Shown: positions 1 through 12,465, counted from the first letter of the stretch. The stretch: 64,000 nt of DNA from Parastagonospora avenae f. sp. tritici 18332-5 (GCA_022559985.1 JAFJTR010000025.1:248001-312000); one strand, 5' to 3'. The notes: generated by a model not told the origin, from the letters alone. Made by a program: numbers and translations.

Positions 1-5
1 CCGCT

Positions 6-1545
6 ATGGAGGCTCTTCCACTATCAGGCTCCGCGTCGCCGTCGTCTTCGATGTTTTCCTTGTCATTGAACGCGACGCCCGAGGCGCTGAACACTCCCGA
101 GACTGAGAGATCAGTCCTGTTCGATGATGACATCGCAGCAGATCCTCTCGATATCAACAGCTTGGCGTCCCGGTTCATCATGGTTGTTGGTGGCCTTGGC
201 TACATCGGTTCGCACACCACGCTGGAGCTACTCAAAGAAGGATACAATGTTGTGGTGGTCGATGACCTGAGCAACTCTTACGAGGATGTCTTGGGCCGCA
301 TTCGAACTCTTGCGATGGCTCACTGCAAGGCAGAAGGAAAACAGATGCCAACTCTTCATTTTCGACAGCTTGATTACCGTAGCCCCGCCATGCGGACCGT
401 CTTGGCGAGCTACGCAACTTACGCAGTGAACGACAAACCACAGCCAAACGTAAGGCGCAATCCATATGCGACACTGCAACGCACAGATTCAGGGATCGAC
501 ATGGGTGCTGATGAGCCGCAAACGCCTGCTTTGGAGCGAACATCAAGAATAACTGGTGTTATCCACTTCGCGGCGTACAAATCAGTCGAAGAGAGTATAC
601 GAATGCCGCTGCGGTACTACAGCAACAATGTCTGCGGGCTTGTAGACTTTCTGGCTCTATTGGAGCAATTCGGCATCAAAAACCTCGTCTTCTCTTCGTC
701 AGCGACGGTTTACGGCGAAGGTGCCAATTGTGGGGTGCCTCTACGAGAAGAACTTTGCGTGCATCATCCAGAGTCTTTCGTCGATGGCGATGGATCAGAG
801 CGACAGGTCATACCCGGTGTCATGGGTCTCACGTCACCCTATGGACGCTCCAAGTTCATGTGCGAGTCCATCCTCGCCGACGTTGCTAGATCTGACCCAT
901 CATGGTCCATAACGGCGTTGCGATATTTCAACCCGGTAAGTTGAATTTCCTGCAGTTCAAAAGCACACAGACTGATTGTAACCAGGTTGGCTGCCACGAG
1001 TCTGGTATTTTGGGTGAAGACCCTCGCCAGAAACCAAGTAATCTGATACCTGTGATCGCCACTGTTCTTACAGGAACAAGACCGGTGCTAGACATCTTCG
1101 GCACTGATTGGAACACCCCAGATGGTACAGCTGTTCGAGACTTCATCCATGTGGTCGACCTTGCACGGGGACATATTGCTGCACTGGCAGCATCGGCAGC
1201 TGGGCGCATCAAGGCGTCTTTCCGAACATACAATCTTGGTAAGTCCTCCAAATTATGCCGTGGAAAGTCGATACATTCTAACACATCCTCGCAGGCACAG
1301 GAAGAGGCCATACAGTCCGCGAAGTACTTTCCAGCCTGGAGCAGGCTTCACGTAGAACCATTCCAGCACGAGAAGTTGGCCGAAGAGCTGGCGACGTAGG
1401 CTTCTGCGTTGCTGAAGTTCGACGAGCAGAAGAAGAGCTCCAGTGGCGGGCGGAAAGGACCCTCGACGATTGCTCTGGGGATGTCTGGAACTTCACCAAG
1501 GCGCGATGTGCAGATGTGAACCCTTCCGATGAGATGTGCCACTAG
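6..1545 (+). CDS. UDP-glucose 4-epimerase-like protein (GalE/Gal10 family)
   Basis: Predicted NAD-dependent short-chain epimerase interconverting UDP-glucose and UDP-galactose. Exons 6-935, 986-1238 and 1295-1545 join in frame to 477 residues; both introns have GTAAGT donors and CAG acceptors. Seen: a nucleotide-binding loop GGLGYIGSH near residues 62-70, the segment SSSATVYGEG, a catalytic YGRSK (Tyr279, Lys283) and RDFIHVVDLARGH, all diagnostic of the GalE family. The protein is about 140 residues longer than bacterial GalE: it has a Ser-rich N-terminal extension of about 57 residues and an insert of roughly 45-50 residues between the dinucleotide-binding half and VIHFAAYKS. The first ATG lies five bases from the window edge, so the start could be further upstream. 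Substrate is inferred from family only; a related sugar-nucleotide epimerase is possible. Confidence 0.88.
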
Positions 1546-2635
1546 CGAGAGGATGGTTCTTCGTGGTGTCGGCGACTCCGTTTCCTTTCTCTTCGTACAG
1601 TCCACTGTTGGCCATTGTCCCGGTTTTCATCTTGCATTGACAGCAAGGTGTCATTTCTTTTTCTTCCATCTCCAAAGATTCCACGATTCATTTTACAGCT
1701 AGAACGTTGGCGTAAAACATAATATCAAAAGTTCATGAGTAATGTGCCGCTTGTTTCCCTGGCGATGTCGATGCGGTTCATATGAAGCTGGATGAGGATC
1801 ATTACCAAATATATCGTCGCCACCTCCACCTGCTAGCATTCGTATGACTGTACGATAGAGCTGATCTCGCTTGTGCGCCCTCGTCAACACTATCTGATAA
1901 GACAAATTTGTTGAAAAAGCCGAGCCTGGCCTGCATGAAGTGGATGGTGTTGGTGAGCGGTCAGGCCGCAAACCGTGTAACGTCCGTCTCAGCTGAAAGG
2001 TCAGACATGGCCACACACCAAGCAGTGTTGGTAGGCTGAGACTTGCCCGGATATCGTGCCGTTATTGAAGAGCAGCCACTTGTTGAACCTAATCATTTCT
2101 TTTGTCGCTGTGATTGCGCGCTGAAGGCCAATCCTGGGCCCCGCGTTCTGCCGAGGCAGTAGACGAGATCGCAGGATGCGATGGCCCGCCATGTGCGGGT
2201 GCGTATACAGTAGTCGAAATAGGCAGCTGACGAATCATTACCCGCGGCTTGAGAAGTGTATCGACTTAGCGAGCCGGCGCCGGGTCCAAGCGAAGGAATT
2301 CCACATCGCATCGGAGACGGGACCAACGGTTGCGCAGATGGCGGAGAACAATGATCACGAATGGCTAGTGGGCCGCGACAAGACGCGAAAGAGGAGGGCC
2401 GCAGGTAGCACAGCAGCAACAAAGAAGTAGCCACCCACAGCAAAGTAAGGGAGAGATGCAAACAGCCAGCTTTTGGTTCGCGCGAAGCTCATCAGGCTAG
2501 CGCGCACGTGATAACGTTTGACGGCAAGAACGCGGCTTCCTCGACATCTTCAACACTCCACATGCACATGTCGCGACGCCGGCAGCATTCGGAATACACA
2601 GATTCGTAGTCGCCTTCACCTCATTTACGTTCCGG
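1546..2635. other. Intergenic, no supported gene
   Basis: Holds the 3' flank of the epimerase gene and the promoter of the Zn2Cys6 gene. A CACGTG E-box followed by ATAAC lies at 2505-2510, about 125 bases before the ATG at 2636. Short open frames on both strands (for example minus-strand 1699-2016) have no recognisable domain. Confidence 0.5.
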
Positions 2636-4900
2636 ATGCCTCCTTCAGCTATGGCATTGCCTGGTCAGACAATGCAGGGCTACTGGGGTCACGGTCACGA
2701 CTTATCGCTGGACTCCACTTCGGCTGTGTCTCCGTCGCGCGCTCTTCATCTCTCACCCGGTGGCAGCACGAATGGGAGTTTCAATGGCAGCACCCCGCCG
2801 GTTCAAAGTCCCCCGTCAGCGTCGGAAAATGGCAGGAAGGACTCGCAGCACAGCATCAAGAATGACCAGAAAGAGGCTAACAACCAAGCGAGAGCCTCCG
2901 TTGCTGTCGCGTGTGTGCCATGTCGCAGTAGACATTTGAAATGTGATGGTGGTGTGAGGTGTTCAAGATGCAGGACCGACAATGTCGAATGTACCTATAT
3001 CAAGTCTCGGCGCGGCTGGAAAGGGAAGAGGAAGAACAAGGAGGATAATGGCGGGCCCGCGACCCTCAATGGTTAGTGATATCTGCTCTTCTAGTACACA
3101 AGTCTAATCCCGCTAGGCATCCCCGGACCTGAAGTGGCAATCAGCAATGGTCACTTGTCGTCGCCCGAGTTCTCACATAATGGCGATGTGTCGATAGCAA
3201 ATCATCTGAGCAGTCCACCCAATGGGTTTGTGGGTCACCAAGTTGCGCCTCCAGCTGCCCAACTCAACCTCAACGGGACTGCAAGATTGAATCGGTTCGG
3301 CCGTCTTGGTCCTGAGACTGCGGTACAGTCATTTTACCACTTCTTCTACAACTCACATCCCTTTTGTCTTCCGGAGCCCCGGTTACTGGCACTCTTCAAG
3401 GACCGACAGGCACCCCTCCTCGAGTATGCGGTTCAGTTCCTCGGGGCGAGCTTTCTTCCTTCCATGCCGACGGACATGTATAAGGAGGCTTTGAATCGAC
3501 ACATCAACAGTGGCAACTACCCGCGAGATGCCTTCTCAGTCCAGGCGTTGATGCTTTTCGCCATCGGCCTGCACGCCCACAACGAGGTCCCGCGCGCAGC
3601 TCAAGTCTTCATCACAGCCCAGGCACTCACTCTTGAGATTGGGCTCCACCGCATGGAGTTTGCTCTGATGAACGGAGGTAGTGACCCACAGCTCGAAGAA
3701 TGTTGGCGACGAACCTGGTGGTCCATGTACACCGTTAACGGCATGATGACGGCAGTCAACCCAGGCGTGCAATTCAAGTTGAAAGATGTCGTTACAGACG
3801 TTCCGCTGCCATGTGAGAACGAGCAGTACTTCTCGGGTGTAAGTACCAGTCCCCACTTGTCGCTTACTCTTGGCAACATTTCCTACCTAGTGCTGCGATC
3901 TTCGGGCCGCATGCACGAGGACGGCGAGGCACCACGAGCATCGACCATGTTTTGCAGTAAAGATCGACTACCATACAAGAAATGTGCTGACGACACCCCA
4001 GCAAATCCCCTACCCAAGCACCCTCGAAGACTACGACGACTCGGCCTTCCTCCCCACCCTCCCAATCTTCTCCTCCTTCACCTACCTCATCGACGCCGTG
4101 CGCATCCTCGGCAAAGTCTTCGAATGCGCCCGCCTCGACTCTACCTTCGAATACCACGCCGTCGACGTCGTTGACCAGTACCTGTGCAACTGGCGCCTGC
4201 ACCTGCCCGCATCTAAACTCGACGTCGTCTCCTCCTCCGGCCACGTCGACGAAGTGCTCTTCCAGGCACACATGGTCAACGCCGGCAGCACGATTATGCT
4301 GCACCGGCCGCGCAGTAATCTGGGCTTTGGCCGCGTCGAGGGCGTGAATATCTGCGTGCAGCCGGGACAGGTGCTGCTGCCTACTCAGACGAGAGAAATC
4401 CACACGGCGAAGTGTCTGACCAGCGCGGAGAACATTTCCTCCCTGATACGTCTTCCGGGTCAATTAGTCTACCACACCCCGTTCTTCACATGCGTGGTGG
4501 TAATGGCGTCGGTCGTGCACTTGTCATACTGGTCCTTCCTCGTGCCCGACGGCCAGGACGACATCATCAAGCAATCCATCCGGCTGGACGTCGGCACCCT
4601 GCAGCAGTACTCCAACACATGGCCGATTGCCAACGTCGTGCTGGGCCAGGTGCGGGGCGTGGCGCACACGCTGTTCAACAGTAAGAAGGCGATGAGCATC
4701 CATTTATGGAGCAATATCGAGCAGCACGATGTTATCCGCAATGTCATTGAGGAGGGCGGGAATGTCCCACCGCAGAATTACGCGCAGTTGATTGCTCCGT
4801 AAGTCCTCCTGCCCCCTTCCACATCCTCCCTCCCTCCCTTCCTTCCTTCCTTCTTCTTCAAACACAAACTAACTTGCCTCGCAGTATGTTGAAATCCTAG
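2636..4900 (+). CDS. Zn2Cys6 fungal transcription factor
   Basis: Predicted nuclear DNA-binding regulator of 656 residues. Exons 2636-3071, 3117-3838, 4002-4798 and 4885-4900; the last exon adds only five codons plus the stop. Seen: a binuclear zinc cluster at about residues 93-119 with spacing Cx2Cx6Cx5Cx2Cx6C, followed at once by a basic linker (KSRRGWKGKRKNK), and a long middle region (SFYHFFYNSHPF, LTLEIGLHRM, ECWRRTWWSMY) typical of the fungal_trans middle homology domain. The N-terminus before the cluster is Ser/Pro/Gly-rich and probably disordered. The third intron (3839-4001, 163 nt) is long for this window and the last (4799-4884) contains a CT-rich run. Target genes and ligand cannot be inferred. 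Confidence 0.9.
4799..4884 (+). repeat. Pyrimidine-rich tract in the last intron of the Zn2Cys6 gene
   Basis: The last intron of the regulator contains a run of CCTCC/CCTTC units at about 4826-4860, a low-complexity polypyrimidine stretch before the CTAAC-like branch site and GCAG acceptor. It fits a strengthened splice acceptor. Confidence 0.5.
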
Positions 4901-5475
4901 GCCTCTCGCCGTCACGATATTCTGAAGTTCTGCTTTTGTTTGTTTGGATTATTTCTTCTTCGTTCCATTCGCTCCGTCTAATATCTGTACAAGTGAGCAT
5001 TTACTTTCACATACGACAGACCCCACCACCCCTCGCTCGGATTAGGCGTCATGGCATGCGGGCGTCGAAAGCACAGGGCCGGCGTTGTAGCCCTCGAAAA
5101 TCTTGGAAATGTAATGACTGAATGAGTGTATGGCCGAGCCGGGTGCGGCTCTTGAATTTAAGGGAGTCATGAACATAGAGTTAATCAAAAAAGCTTCTCC
5201 ACTATGCCCAAAGAACGTCATTCATGACTGTGGTCCAGATGGATTGTCCAAGATTAAGTGCTGTCTAATTCTTGTTCATTTATGGGGAGACACCAGCTAG
5301 TCCGGCGCTCCGCATTGGAAGAAAAGCCTCCGCCCATCGTGTCTTGCCCCGTTTTCGCTAATGATATCCGGAGCGCACGCTGTCGCTCATCCCTCCCATC
5401 CCATCCATATCGAGTTCCATAACTCGTTTCCATGCTGCCCATTACAGCGCTTGGGCGAGCGCACTGTTGGTATAT
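4901..5475. other. Convergent 3' flanks, no gene seen
   Basis: Space between the stop of the Zn2Cys6 gene (+) and the stop of the Ran gene (-). I see no gene, RNA or repeat of note here. Confidence 0.5.
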
Positions 5476-6418
5476 CTACAAATCGGCGTCATCCTCATCT
5501 GGCAGAGGCATGGAGGCGGCGTCCTGCATCTCCTTCTGGTACTGCTCGAGCACGGCCTGGTCGACCTGGACCTCAGGAGGCGCAAGGGCGGGCGCGGCAA
5601 CGAATTCCTGGATGGTTGTTAGCAGATGGCACACGACATGTCTGTACATGGACGTACCAAAGTCTGGTTGCCGACAAGTTTCCTGGCGAGCCAGAGGAAG
5701 GGCTTCTCGAAGTTGTAGTTGGACTTGGCCGAGATGTCGTAGTACTGGAGGTTCTTCTTGCGGTGGAAGGTGATGGACTTGGCCTTGACCTTGCGCTCCT
5801 TCACGTCGACCTTGTTGCCGGTGAGGACAATGGGGATGTTCTCGCAAACACGGACCAAGTCACCTATGCAGTGTTAGTAGAGTTTTCGATGCGGTTGATG
5901 TCGCGGAGACGTACGGTGCCAGTTGGGGACGTTCTTGTATGTGATACGCGAGGTGACGTCGAACATGATGATACCGCACTGGCCGTTGATGTAGTATCCA
6001 TCACGGAGACCACCGAACTTCTCCTGACCTGCGGTATCCCAGACGTCGAACTGGATGGGGCCGAGGTTCTGCCTGTCTGTCAGTACGCCATATCGCGCGT
6101 GGGGGGATCGGGTAACGTACAGTGGTGAAGCCGAGGGGGTGCACTTCGACACCGAGCGTCGCAATGTACTTCTTCTCGAACTCTCCAGTCAAATGACGCT
6201 TGACAAAGGTCGTCTATTGAGCAAAATTGTTAGCATTGATTCTCTATCAGGGCTCTCTGTCGCTGTTTGCCGGCTTTGTTGTCCGCGGCGAGGCCTCAAC
6301 AAACAACATGAGAGCTCCATCAGGCGCTCAGGAGGGTACACACCTTTCCGGTACCGCCATCACCGACAAGCACAAGCTTGAAGGTGGGCACGTTGCCTGC
6401 TGCGGCAGCTTCGGCCAT
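5476..6418 (-). CDS. GSP1: Ran GTPase (GSP1/Ran)
   Basis: Small GTPase that drives nucleocytoplasmic transport and spindle assembly, cycling between RanGTP in the nucleus and RanGDP in the cytosol. Five exons on the minus strand, 6418-6344, 6213-6121, 6068-5915, 5863-5658 and 5607-5476, give 219 residues, close to the usual 214-220. Seen: G1 loop GDGGTGK, switch I/effector region ending VEVHPLGF, G3 DTAGQEKFGGLRDGYYI, G4 GNKVDVKERK, G5 ISAKSNYNFEKPFLWLARKL, and the acidic DEDDADL tail that distinguishes Ran from Rab and Rho. No prenylation CaaX box is present, as expected for Ran. A likely 5'UTR intron is described separately. Confidence 0.97.
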
Positions 6419-6470
6419 GATTGTGGATTTGTTGTGGTGGCGGGGTTGATTGCTGTGTGGTGCGCAAAGG

Positions 6471-6538
6471 CTGTAGAGGGCTTGGGTTAGTTGAGGTCGA
6501 GATAGCAGAAGCTTTTGAGGCGGTAGGGGTGGTCGTAC
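6471..6538 (-). other. Putative 5'UTR intron of the Ran gene
   Basis: On the minus strand a GTACGA donor (6538), a CAACTAACCC branch-like sequence and a CTCTACAG acceptor (ending 6471) lie about 50 bases upstream of the Ran ATG. Spacing fits the other introns in the window. It carries no coding capacity, so it would be a leader intron. Confidence 0.45.
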
Positions 6539-6975
6539 CTTAAGTAGTGAGTGGGGAAAAGAGTGCGCTTGGGTGTTGACGTGCAGAGGGGCAGAAGAGG
6601 TTTTGTTGTGCACGGTGTGAAGTGTTGGCTCCGGGCGGTGAGTGGAGCAGCGCTAGCGTCGGCAGTAGTCCTCAAAACTTTACCCTCGCGTCACAGCCAG
6701 GCAAAGGCAGCGCTTTAGGCAGCGGCAGCCTGTTTTGGGCTTTGTAATCAGGACTGATGTGGTTGGGAAACACGGAAACATTGTATTACTCCTTGATGCA
6801 TTGCGCTGGGTATCTCATGCTTGCGTCCAAATAGAGTGCGCCACGCAGCAAGCGCTGTTGTCGCCGTCAAGCTGCCCAAGACAGCCTTTCATCATCATGT
6901 ATTCGCAGGTTCAAATACCGAGAAAAATCGCCCATGCCGCCCAAGCAGCCAGTTGGTAGCTAGAAGATGCAGCGA
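6539..6975. other. Intergenic between Ran promoter and Nas2 stop
   Basis: Contains the promoter of the minus-strand Ran gene and the 3' flank of the Nas2 gene, which is read in the same direction from further right. No further gene or repeat seen. Confidence 0.45.
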
Positions 6976-7871
6976 CTACAGCGGCAGCAGATGGCAGCCC
7001 AGCATTCCGCGCCCGCCCCAGTTCCTCCGTGGCGTCAGCGTCATCTGCACTGTCTCCGCTGGTCCGCCTGAAGTGGTCGGGCGCAGTGCCTTGACTGTGA
7101 TCGGGAGCTGTGCGCTGTTAGCATTGCCCGTCGCAGGTGTGCAGCTGGAGCGCATCGAGCGCGTGGTCTTGTCAGCGCGTGTGGAGCACTCACCCCTTCG
7201 TTCTGCGAGACAGCTTCTGCCACCCTCGACAGCCTCTCGTGGTTCGTCCAGTCTACCCAGCCAAACTTGGTGATGGTGTCTCCTACTCGCAGACCTGCAA
7301 ACTCGGCGGGGCTGTCTGCGACCACGCTGTTGACCTTTGCGAATGGCGCCTCGAGGGCTACTGGTGTCGCCTCGAACGATGCTTGCGCCCTAGCAGCCCC
7401 CTCTGGATCGCTCTGCGCCTGCTCTGCCAGACGCGCATGGTGCTCGTGGAGGCCTTTCTCGATGCGCGACATGAGGTCTTTGTAGTCATTCTTGAGACGA
7501 ATGATGCGCGCGCGCGTGGTCCGAACTATTCCGCTGGTCAGCGATAGCTGCGCAGTGTCGCTGGGTGGCGCATACTCTGGGGCACGTCGATATCGCTGCG
7601 CGGGAAGCCGTCGAAGGTGGTGAGGCCGGTATTCATGTTCACGCCATGCTACCGAATACATCAGCTTAAGCTCTATACATGTACATTACATCAAGGCACT
7701 GACTGAGTCCAAGACCTGCCCGAGCGCTTTGAGCTCTGTCTCGAGCCTCTCCTTCTCTGCGATGAGCTCCTGCAACGACAGCTGCTCCTTGGACACGCCG
7801 TTCGAATAGCCACCCGACGTCGGGCCTGAAGCTACGGTTGGCGTGTGAAGGTCGTCCATTCGAATGCCCAT
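6976..7871 (-). CDS. NAS2: Proteasome assembly chaperone Nas2/PSMD9 (PDZ protein)
   Basis: Chaperone of the 19S proteasome base that binds the Rpt5 C-terminus during assembly. Exons 7871-7704, 7648-7576, 7525-7194 and 7107-6976 give 234 residues. Seen: an N-terminal helical hairpin (LIAEKERLETELKALGQVL), the conserved FDGFPRSDIDV, the RTTRARIIRLKNDY segment, a PDZ domain (VVADSPAEFAGLRVGDTITKFG) and the family's C-terminus LTPRRNWGGRGMLGCHLLPL. The four-exon model is supported because every junction restores family sequence. An internal ATG at 7859 is an alternative start, four codons downstream. Confidence 0.94.
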
Positions 7872-8559
7872 CAAGTCGGCTCAAATGATTGCTTGTTGTT
7901 GGCTGTCTCCAGATAAATGTGGGGTTGATAGAGCTCTGAGAGCGCGGCGCGGGGCAATCCGCCGTGCCGCCACAGCGGTTCACGCTCCAAGCAAATGCTC
8001 CCGCTGTCGTGCCTCACCATCTCCTCCACCACCTCACGGCACACAAGATCGAGGTGCACTAGCAAGCCATGGCCTGCAACTAGCAGTATCCAGAGCCTCG
8101 CACCATGCACGATCTGGTCGCGAAATGGCGGTCTACCATCTACGCTGTCGCTGCTCAACGCGCTCCTGCTGTGTCTTTGGTTCATTATCGTCATGGTGCC
8201 TCGCGCCTTCCACACAAATCCAAAATGCGGGCACACGCGTCGTATCTCGTGGCAAGCACTAGCAGCTTCTATTATGCCTCACAGTCATTGCACTGCTCAT
8301 CACTGGACCTGCTGCGACTCAATTAATACCTGGCAGGAATCTGTACTACTGCAACCGTCGTTCCGCGCTTTCCTTTGACCAATGCGTGCACTTCTTTCTG
8401 TCCGTATCGCTAGTCGTAATGTGTCTACGACTCTATCAGGGCTTTCCATCTCAATTGTCTCTCCTTTAGCCATCGCCGTTGGATGCAGTCATATTTATCT
8501 CTCATGCCACTCCAGATCCCACTCACCCTAGAGTAGTCCCTGAACTACTGCGGATCAGC
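7872..8559. other. Divergent promoter region between Nas2 and RhoGEF genes
   Basis: About 690 bases between two divergent starts. Short open frames on both strands lack domains and overlap each other. No RNA gene or strong repeat seen. Confidence 0.45.
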
Positions 8560-11500
8560 ATGGCTTACGTGCTGTCCCTCCGTCCTCATAGCCCGCTCAA
8601 GCGATCTTTCAGCGATAACCCCTACCTGCAATGCTCGCCTCTGAAGGAGCCGCTCCTTGGACCACTCGGCGATATCACAGCCCGCAATGCCTCTGCGTGC
8701 TCACTATACTCTCTGGGCTCCAATAGAGTCGGCAGCTGGGCCATGGGAAGTGAGAACACGCCGCCTCTGACTTCACAGTCACTGCTCAACCTGGTACCTG
8801 AAAGCAACAACAACACATTGGGTGTGAGACCCATTGATCATGGCCTGCGTAAGCAGACTTACGGTTTCGGACGCCCTCCACCCTTATTCTCCCGAGTCAC
8901 GGCGCCGGCAAATCCGTATTCAAGGAAGAACAGAGAAGCACGTCACGTTCCCGAGCTCTCTACGAGCAGCGACAGTTCAGATGAGCCCATGGAAATAGAG
9001 GATGGCCACCTTGATGAATCGGAGCTTTTTGATCTGTATGAAGCCATGCAGGTTCCATTGCCGGAAGGACGCTTCTCCGACAACACTGCTAGTGAGCCAT
9101 ATGTCGAAGAGGAAGAAGAGCAAGTACTGCCGGCTGAGATCGCTAACCCACAGCCATTCCGACGGTGGTTGAGCACTTTACGCCGTCGACACCTCCAGCG
9201 CCGGAACGATCGAGCCTCAGAATCTCTACGGCTCTCCTTGGATATTGAGAATCGAGCCAAAGACGCCCTTCTGCGACCGCCACCAATGCAGGCTCCTCTA
9301 CGTAGGCATTCCGAATCCGTCTCTTCATCCATGGGTGGCGTACTCACCATGAAGTCTGCCTCCATGACGGCAGCCAGCGCAAGCATTGCACCGCGTTCTG
9401 AATCCGGCTTCCAAAGTAGAGCCAGAATTGGTAATAGAAGCAGCCACTACTCGGATGTCAGAAGATCACTAGACAGCCATCCTGGCCCGCTTGGACCTGT
9501 CATTGATGAAACTGCGTGGCTTCGATCTCTTCAGCGTCGCAAGATTGTTGAAGAATTGATTGCTTCCGAAGAGGGCTACATTTCCGATCTCAAGGTTCTG
9601 ATCAATGTAAGTTGGTCTTGCCAAAACCCTGTACATTACTGACCTACGTTCGCAGGACTACTTCATGATCCTCACTGCACTCCCTAATCTATCGGGCCAA
9701 ACAAAATCATCCATACAGCAAAACATCTCCCAGATTCTTCAACTTCACGAGGATCTGCTGGACGAGCTGCACCAAGCGGTACCCCAGGCGGACTTCACGA
9801 AAAGCGCACACCACGAGGCTTATCCTGTGACGAAAGCTAAACATATTCGTTTCCATAGCGCAGACATAATTCCCGGACGTTTCGCTGAACACAAAGCTGC
9901 TCGACGGCTGAGACACTCCTTGGAGATTGGGCGGTCGCCAGATCGTCGACCACGAGGACTTGTGACTGACACCAAAACCATCGGAAGCATAGCTAAGATT
10001 TTCAACAAACACATGAAACGGTTCTTCGCATACGAGGAATATGGTGCGCATTGGACCACCATGTCAAGCGACCTCACCAACATGTGTAAAGGTCTGCATG
10101 GCTGGCAAGAATATGAGCGTGGCGTGGAGGCACTACAGAAAGTCATCGCCTCAGAAAACAACCGTGAAGCTGGCAGCAAGAAGGCATTGAGTTTCTCCGA
10201 CTTGTTGATCAAGCCCATCCAGAGAGTTTGCAAGTATCCTCTACTCTTCGACGACTTGTGCCGCAACACGCCTGTCTATGATGACCCGGAAGCGCACGCC
10301 GAGCTAGAAAAAGCTCTTTTCCGGCTGCAGGAGACGATTCGAGAAGTGAACAAGGCCAAAGATGATCCAAAGACCCGCCGCTTAATCGAGATCACTTGGC
10401 AATTGCAGGATCGCCTGGTTTTCCAAGAGCAGACTCTCTCGCGTGCACTGGTTTTCCGCCTGCTTGGGCACGTCTTGCTCTGTGGTGTATTGCACGTTGC
10501 TTTCCAGACACCGGAGCCACGCATAAAGGGACAGTATATGGTGTGCGTTCTCTACAAGTCCTGTCTTGTTCTCGCAACCTCCAGTCGCTTCCACACGCCG
10601 TACACTGTAGTCGCCTCGATCGGACTTGCGAATGGCAGCATTGAAGAGTCGGACAATGGCCGAGGTGTGCAGTGTCATACAGCTACACACACCTGGAAGC
10701 TTGTTTTCGAACACAATCATCGATTGCATGAAATCATCTTGAGTGCTTGCTCTACACAGGAGGAGGAAGTCTGGAAGACGCAACTACGTGAGCGCATTGT
10801 TTGTGAGACGCACAATTACGTCGAGGGCACATCCCCTGTACAAGACATGTTCTCGTCCTTGTCGCTGGACATCAAGTCCCTTGGACCTGTCTTTGGACAC
10901 GCCAACAGCCTGGTGCGGCGAATGTCCGTACATCGAGCAGCGACTCTCGGCGCAAAGAACAATACGAGCCAGATCATCATCAAGAATACACAAGCACAAA
11001 AGTCACTAGACGCGCCACCGACCTTCTCGCCCAGCACCGTAACACGCTCGCAGTCGCTCATGTCAGCCAACCACGTTCCCACGTTAGCACCCCGGAGAGC
11101 TGAGCGCATTCGTCTGGAAACCATAATGGAGGACGTGTGGACAAAGGATATGCTGCCGTTCCCTGGAATGTCGAATCGACGCGTTGAGAACCAAATCCGC
11201 GCTTCGGCAAACTCTGTGATGCGCAAACTCAGCATGGCAAGCATTGCCAGTAACTTCTCTCGTCGCTCACCCAGCTTTTCCAGTATGAGCAATACACGTT
11301 CGGAAGATTCTTTCGGGAGTCGCGTTCACAAGATGTCACAAGGAAACCTACGGGCTCGATCTGCAAACGAGCGACGTCCTGCACCTGCTGTGGTGGACTT
11401 CCATACTGCGCCAGCTGCGTTTCTACCCACGGATTTTGAACTTGAGGATGCCAGGCCTTCCAGCCGTCGACGTCGACTAGCCAACCGCGCCGTCGGCAAC

Positions 11501-11794
11501 GAGCGTTCGAGCGAGAAGAACACGCCCGCCAGACCGAAGCGTGTACGGAGACTTTCAACGCACATCATGAGCCTTCCGCGATCGGAGTCAAGTATGCGTG
11601 TAGCGGATCGGTCCATCTCTCACAGTTCGAATACGACAGTCCAACGGCCACCAGAGCCACTTGCGGATATTGGACCGAACTGCGAGAACGAGAGGCACAA
11701 GCGGAAGGAAGCAAGAGATGTTAGTCCACGCAGCCAGCACCCATCGAAGAAGTACATCAAAAGCAAGAGCAGAATCTTCAAGTTTTGGATATGA
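8560..11794 (+). CDS. Rho guanine-nucleotide exchange factor (DH-PH type)
   Basis: Predicted activator of Rho/Cdc42-type GTPases in cell polarity. Two exons, 8560-9606 and 9656-11794, give 1061 residues; the intron is GTAAGT...CGCAG in phase 0. The frame is open from 8479 but the first ATG is at 8560. Seen: a low-complexity N-terminus with an acidic patch (EEEEEQ), a DH (RhoGEF) domain from about residue 326 (RRKIVEELIASEEGYISDL at its start, LLIKPIQRVCKYPLLFDDL as its conserved core), then a PH-like segment about 590-700, then a Ser/Arg-rich disordered tail. The intron falls inside the first DH helix. No BAR, CNH or DEP domain is visible, so this is not the Rom2 or Bud3 layout; the specific GTPase cannot be named. 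Confidence 0.88.
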
Positions 11795-12093
11795 TGAGCT
11801 CCCGGCATCCTTATAATATCGGATACTCAGGAAAGCGTCAATTGGATGATTTACGATTGGATGCTGTTGTTGTTTGGATGATTGAGCCAAAAAAAGTACT
11901 TGAAGGATTATTACGAAGTCACGAAACCATCAATGCGGCAAAAAACGTTACAAACGACATGCTACTCGAGCGACGCAAAGCGCGCGGCACTTGACGACTA
12001 ATGAGGTAAAGTATGGCATTGCGCCGATCAGGACAGCATTTCTGCCAGGCACACCCGCGAGCTACGTTGGCTTTGGAGGATTCGAAAACGGCG

Positions 12094-12101
12094 TGACGTC
12101 A
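12094..12101. promoter_or_regulatory. CRE-type site TGACGTCA
   Basis: A perfect palindromic ATF/CREB site about 500 bases before the Rtc3-like ATG. A related TGACGTAA lies at 12427-12434. In fungi such sites are bound by bZIP factors of the Atf1/Sko1 type; binding here is inference. Confidence 0.4.
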
Positions 12102-12465
12102 CCGGACGGATCCGGCACGCGATCACATCCATGGCATGATGATGCTCCCACATTGCAGAGGACAGTATATTTGGATAGTAACAATCAAATCATGATTATA
12201 GCGTCATCGTAATTTGTGTGAGGCTTGTGCGGAAGTTTCGGCAGGGTGAGGCTGTGAAGTTGAGGTGTGAAGCTATCGTGCTGGTCGTCATCCAAACACT
12301 AATTGAGCAGCACCCTAGCCATTTGTTTCAGCAAGAGCCTCAGTGCAGCCCCTCACCCTGCAGCCGAAGGTGAAAGAAACGTGAGCCTCAAACCTGGAGT
12401 TGAAGTGCGCGTGGTATGCTTGGCAATGACGTAACAAAGCTCACGAGCTCCTGCCAGCTAAATAG

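Noticed and set aside
1699..2016. Minus-strand 105-codon frame
   Set aside because: No domain, low coding character and no homologous features I recognise; likely chance.
2093..2461. Minus-strand 122-codon frame with a hydrophobic, signal-like N-terminus
   Set aside because: It begins with TTG, has no ATG before the hydrophobic part, and lacks recognisable motifs or splice partners.
4826..4860. CCTCC/CCTTC run as a regulatory microsatellite
   Set aside because: It lies in an intron just before its acceptor, where a polypyrimidine tract is expected.
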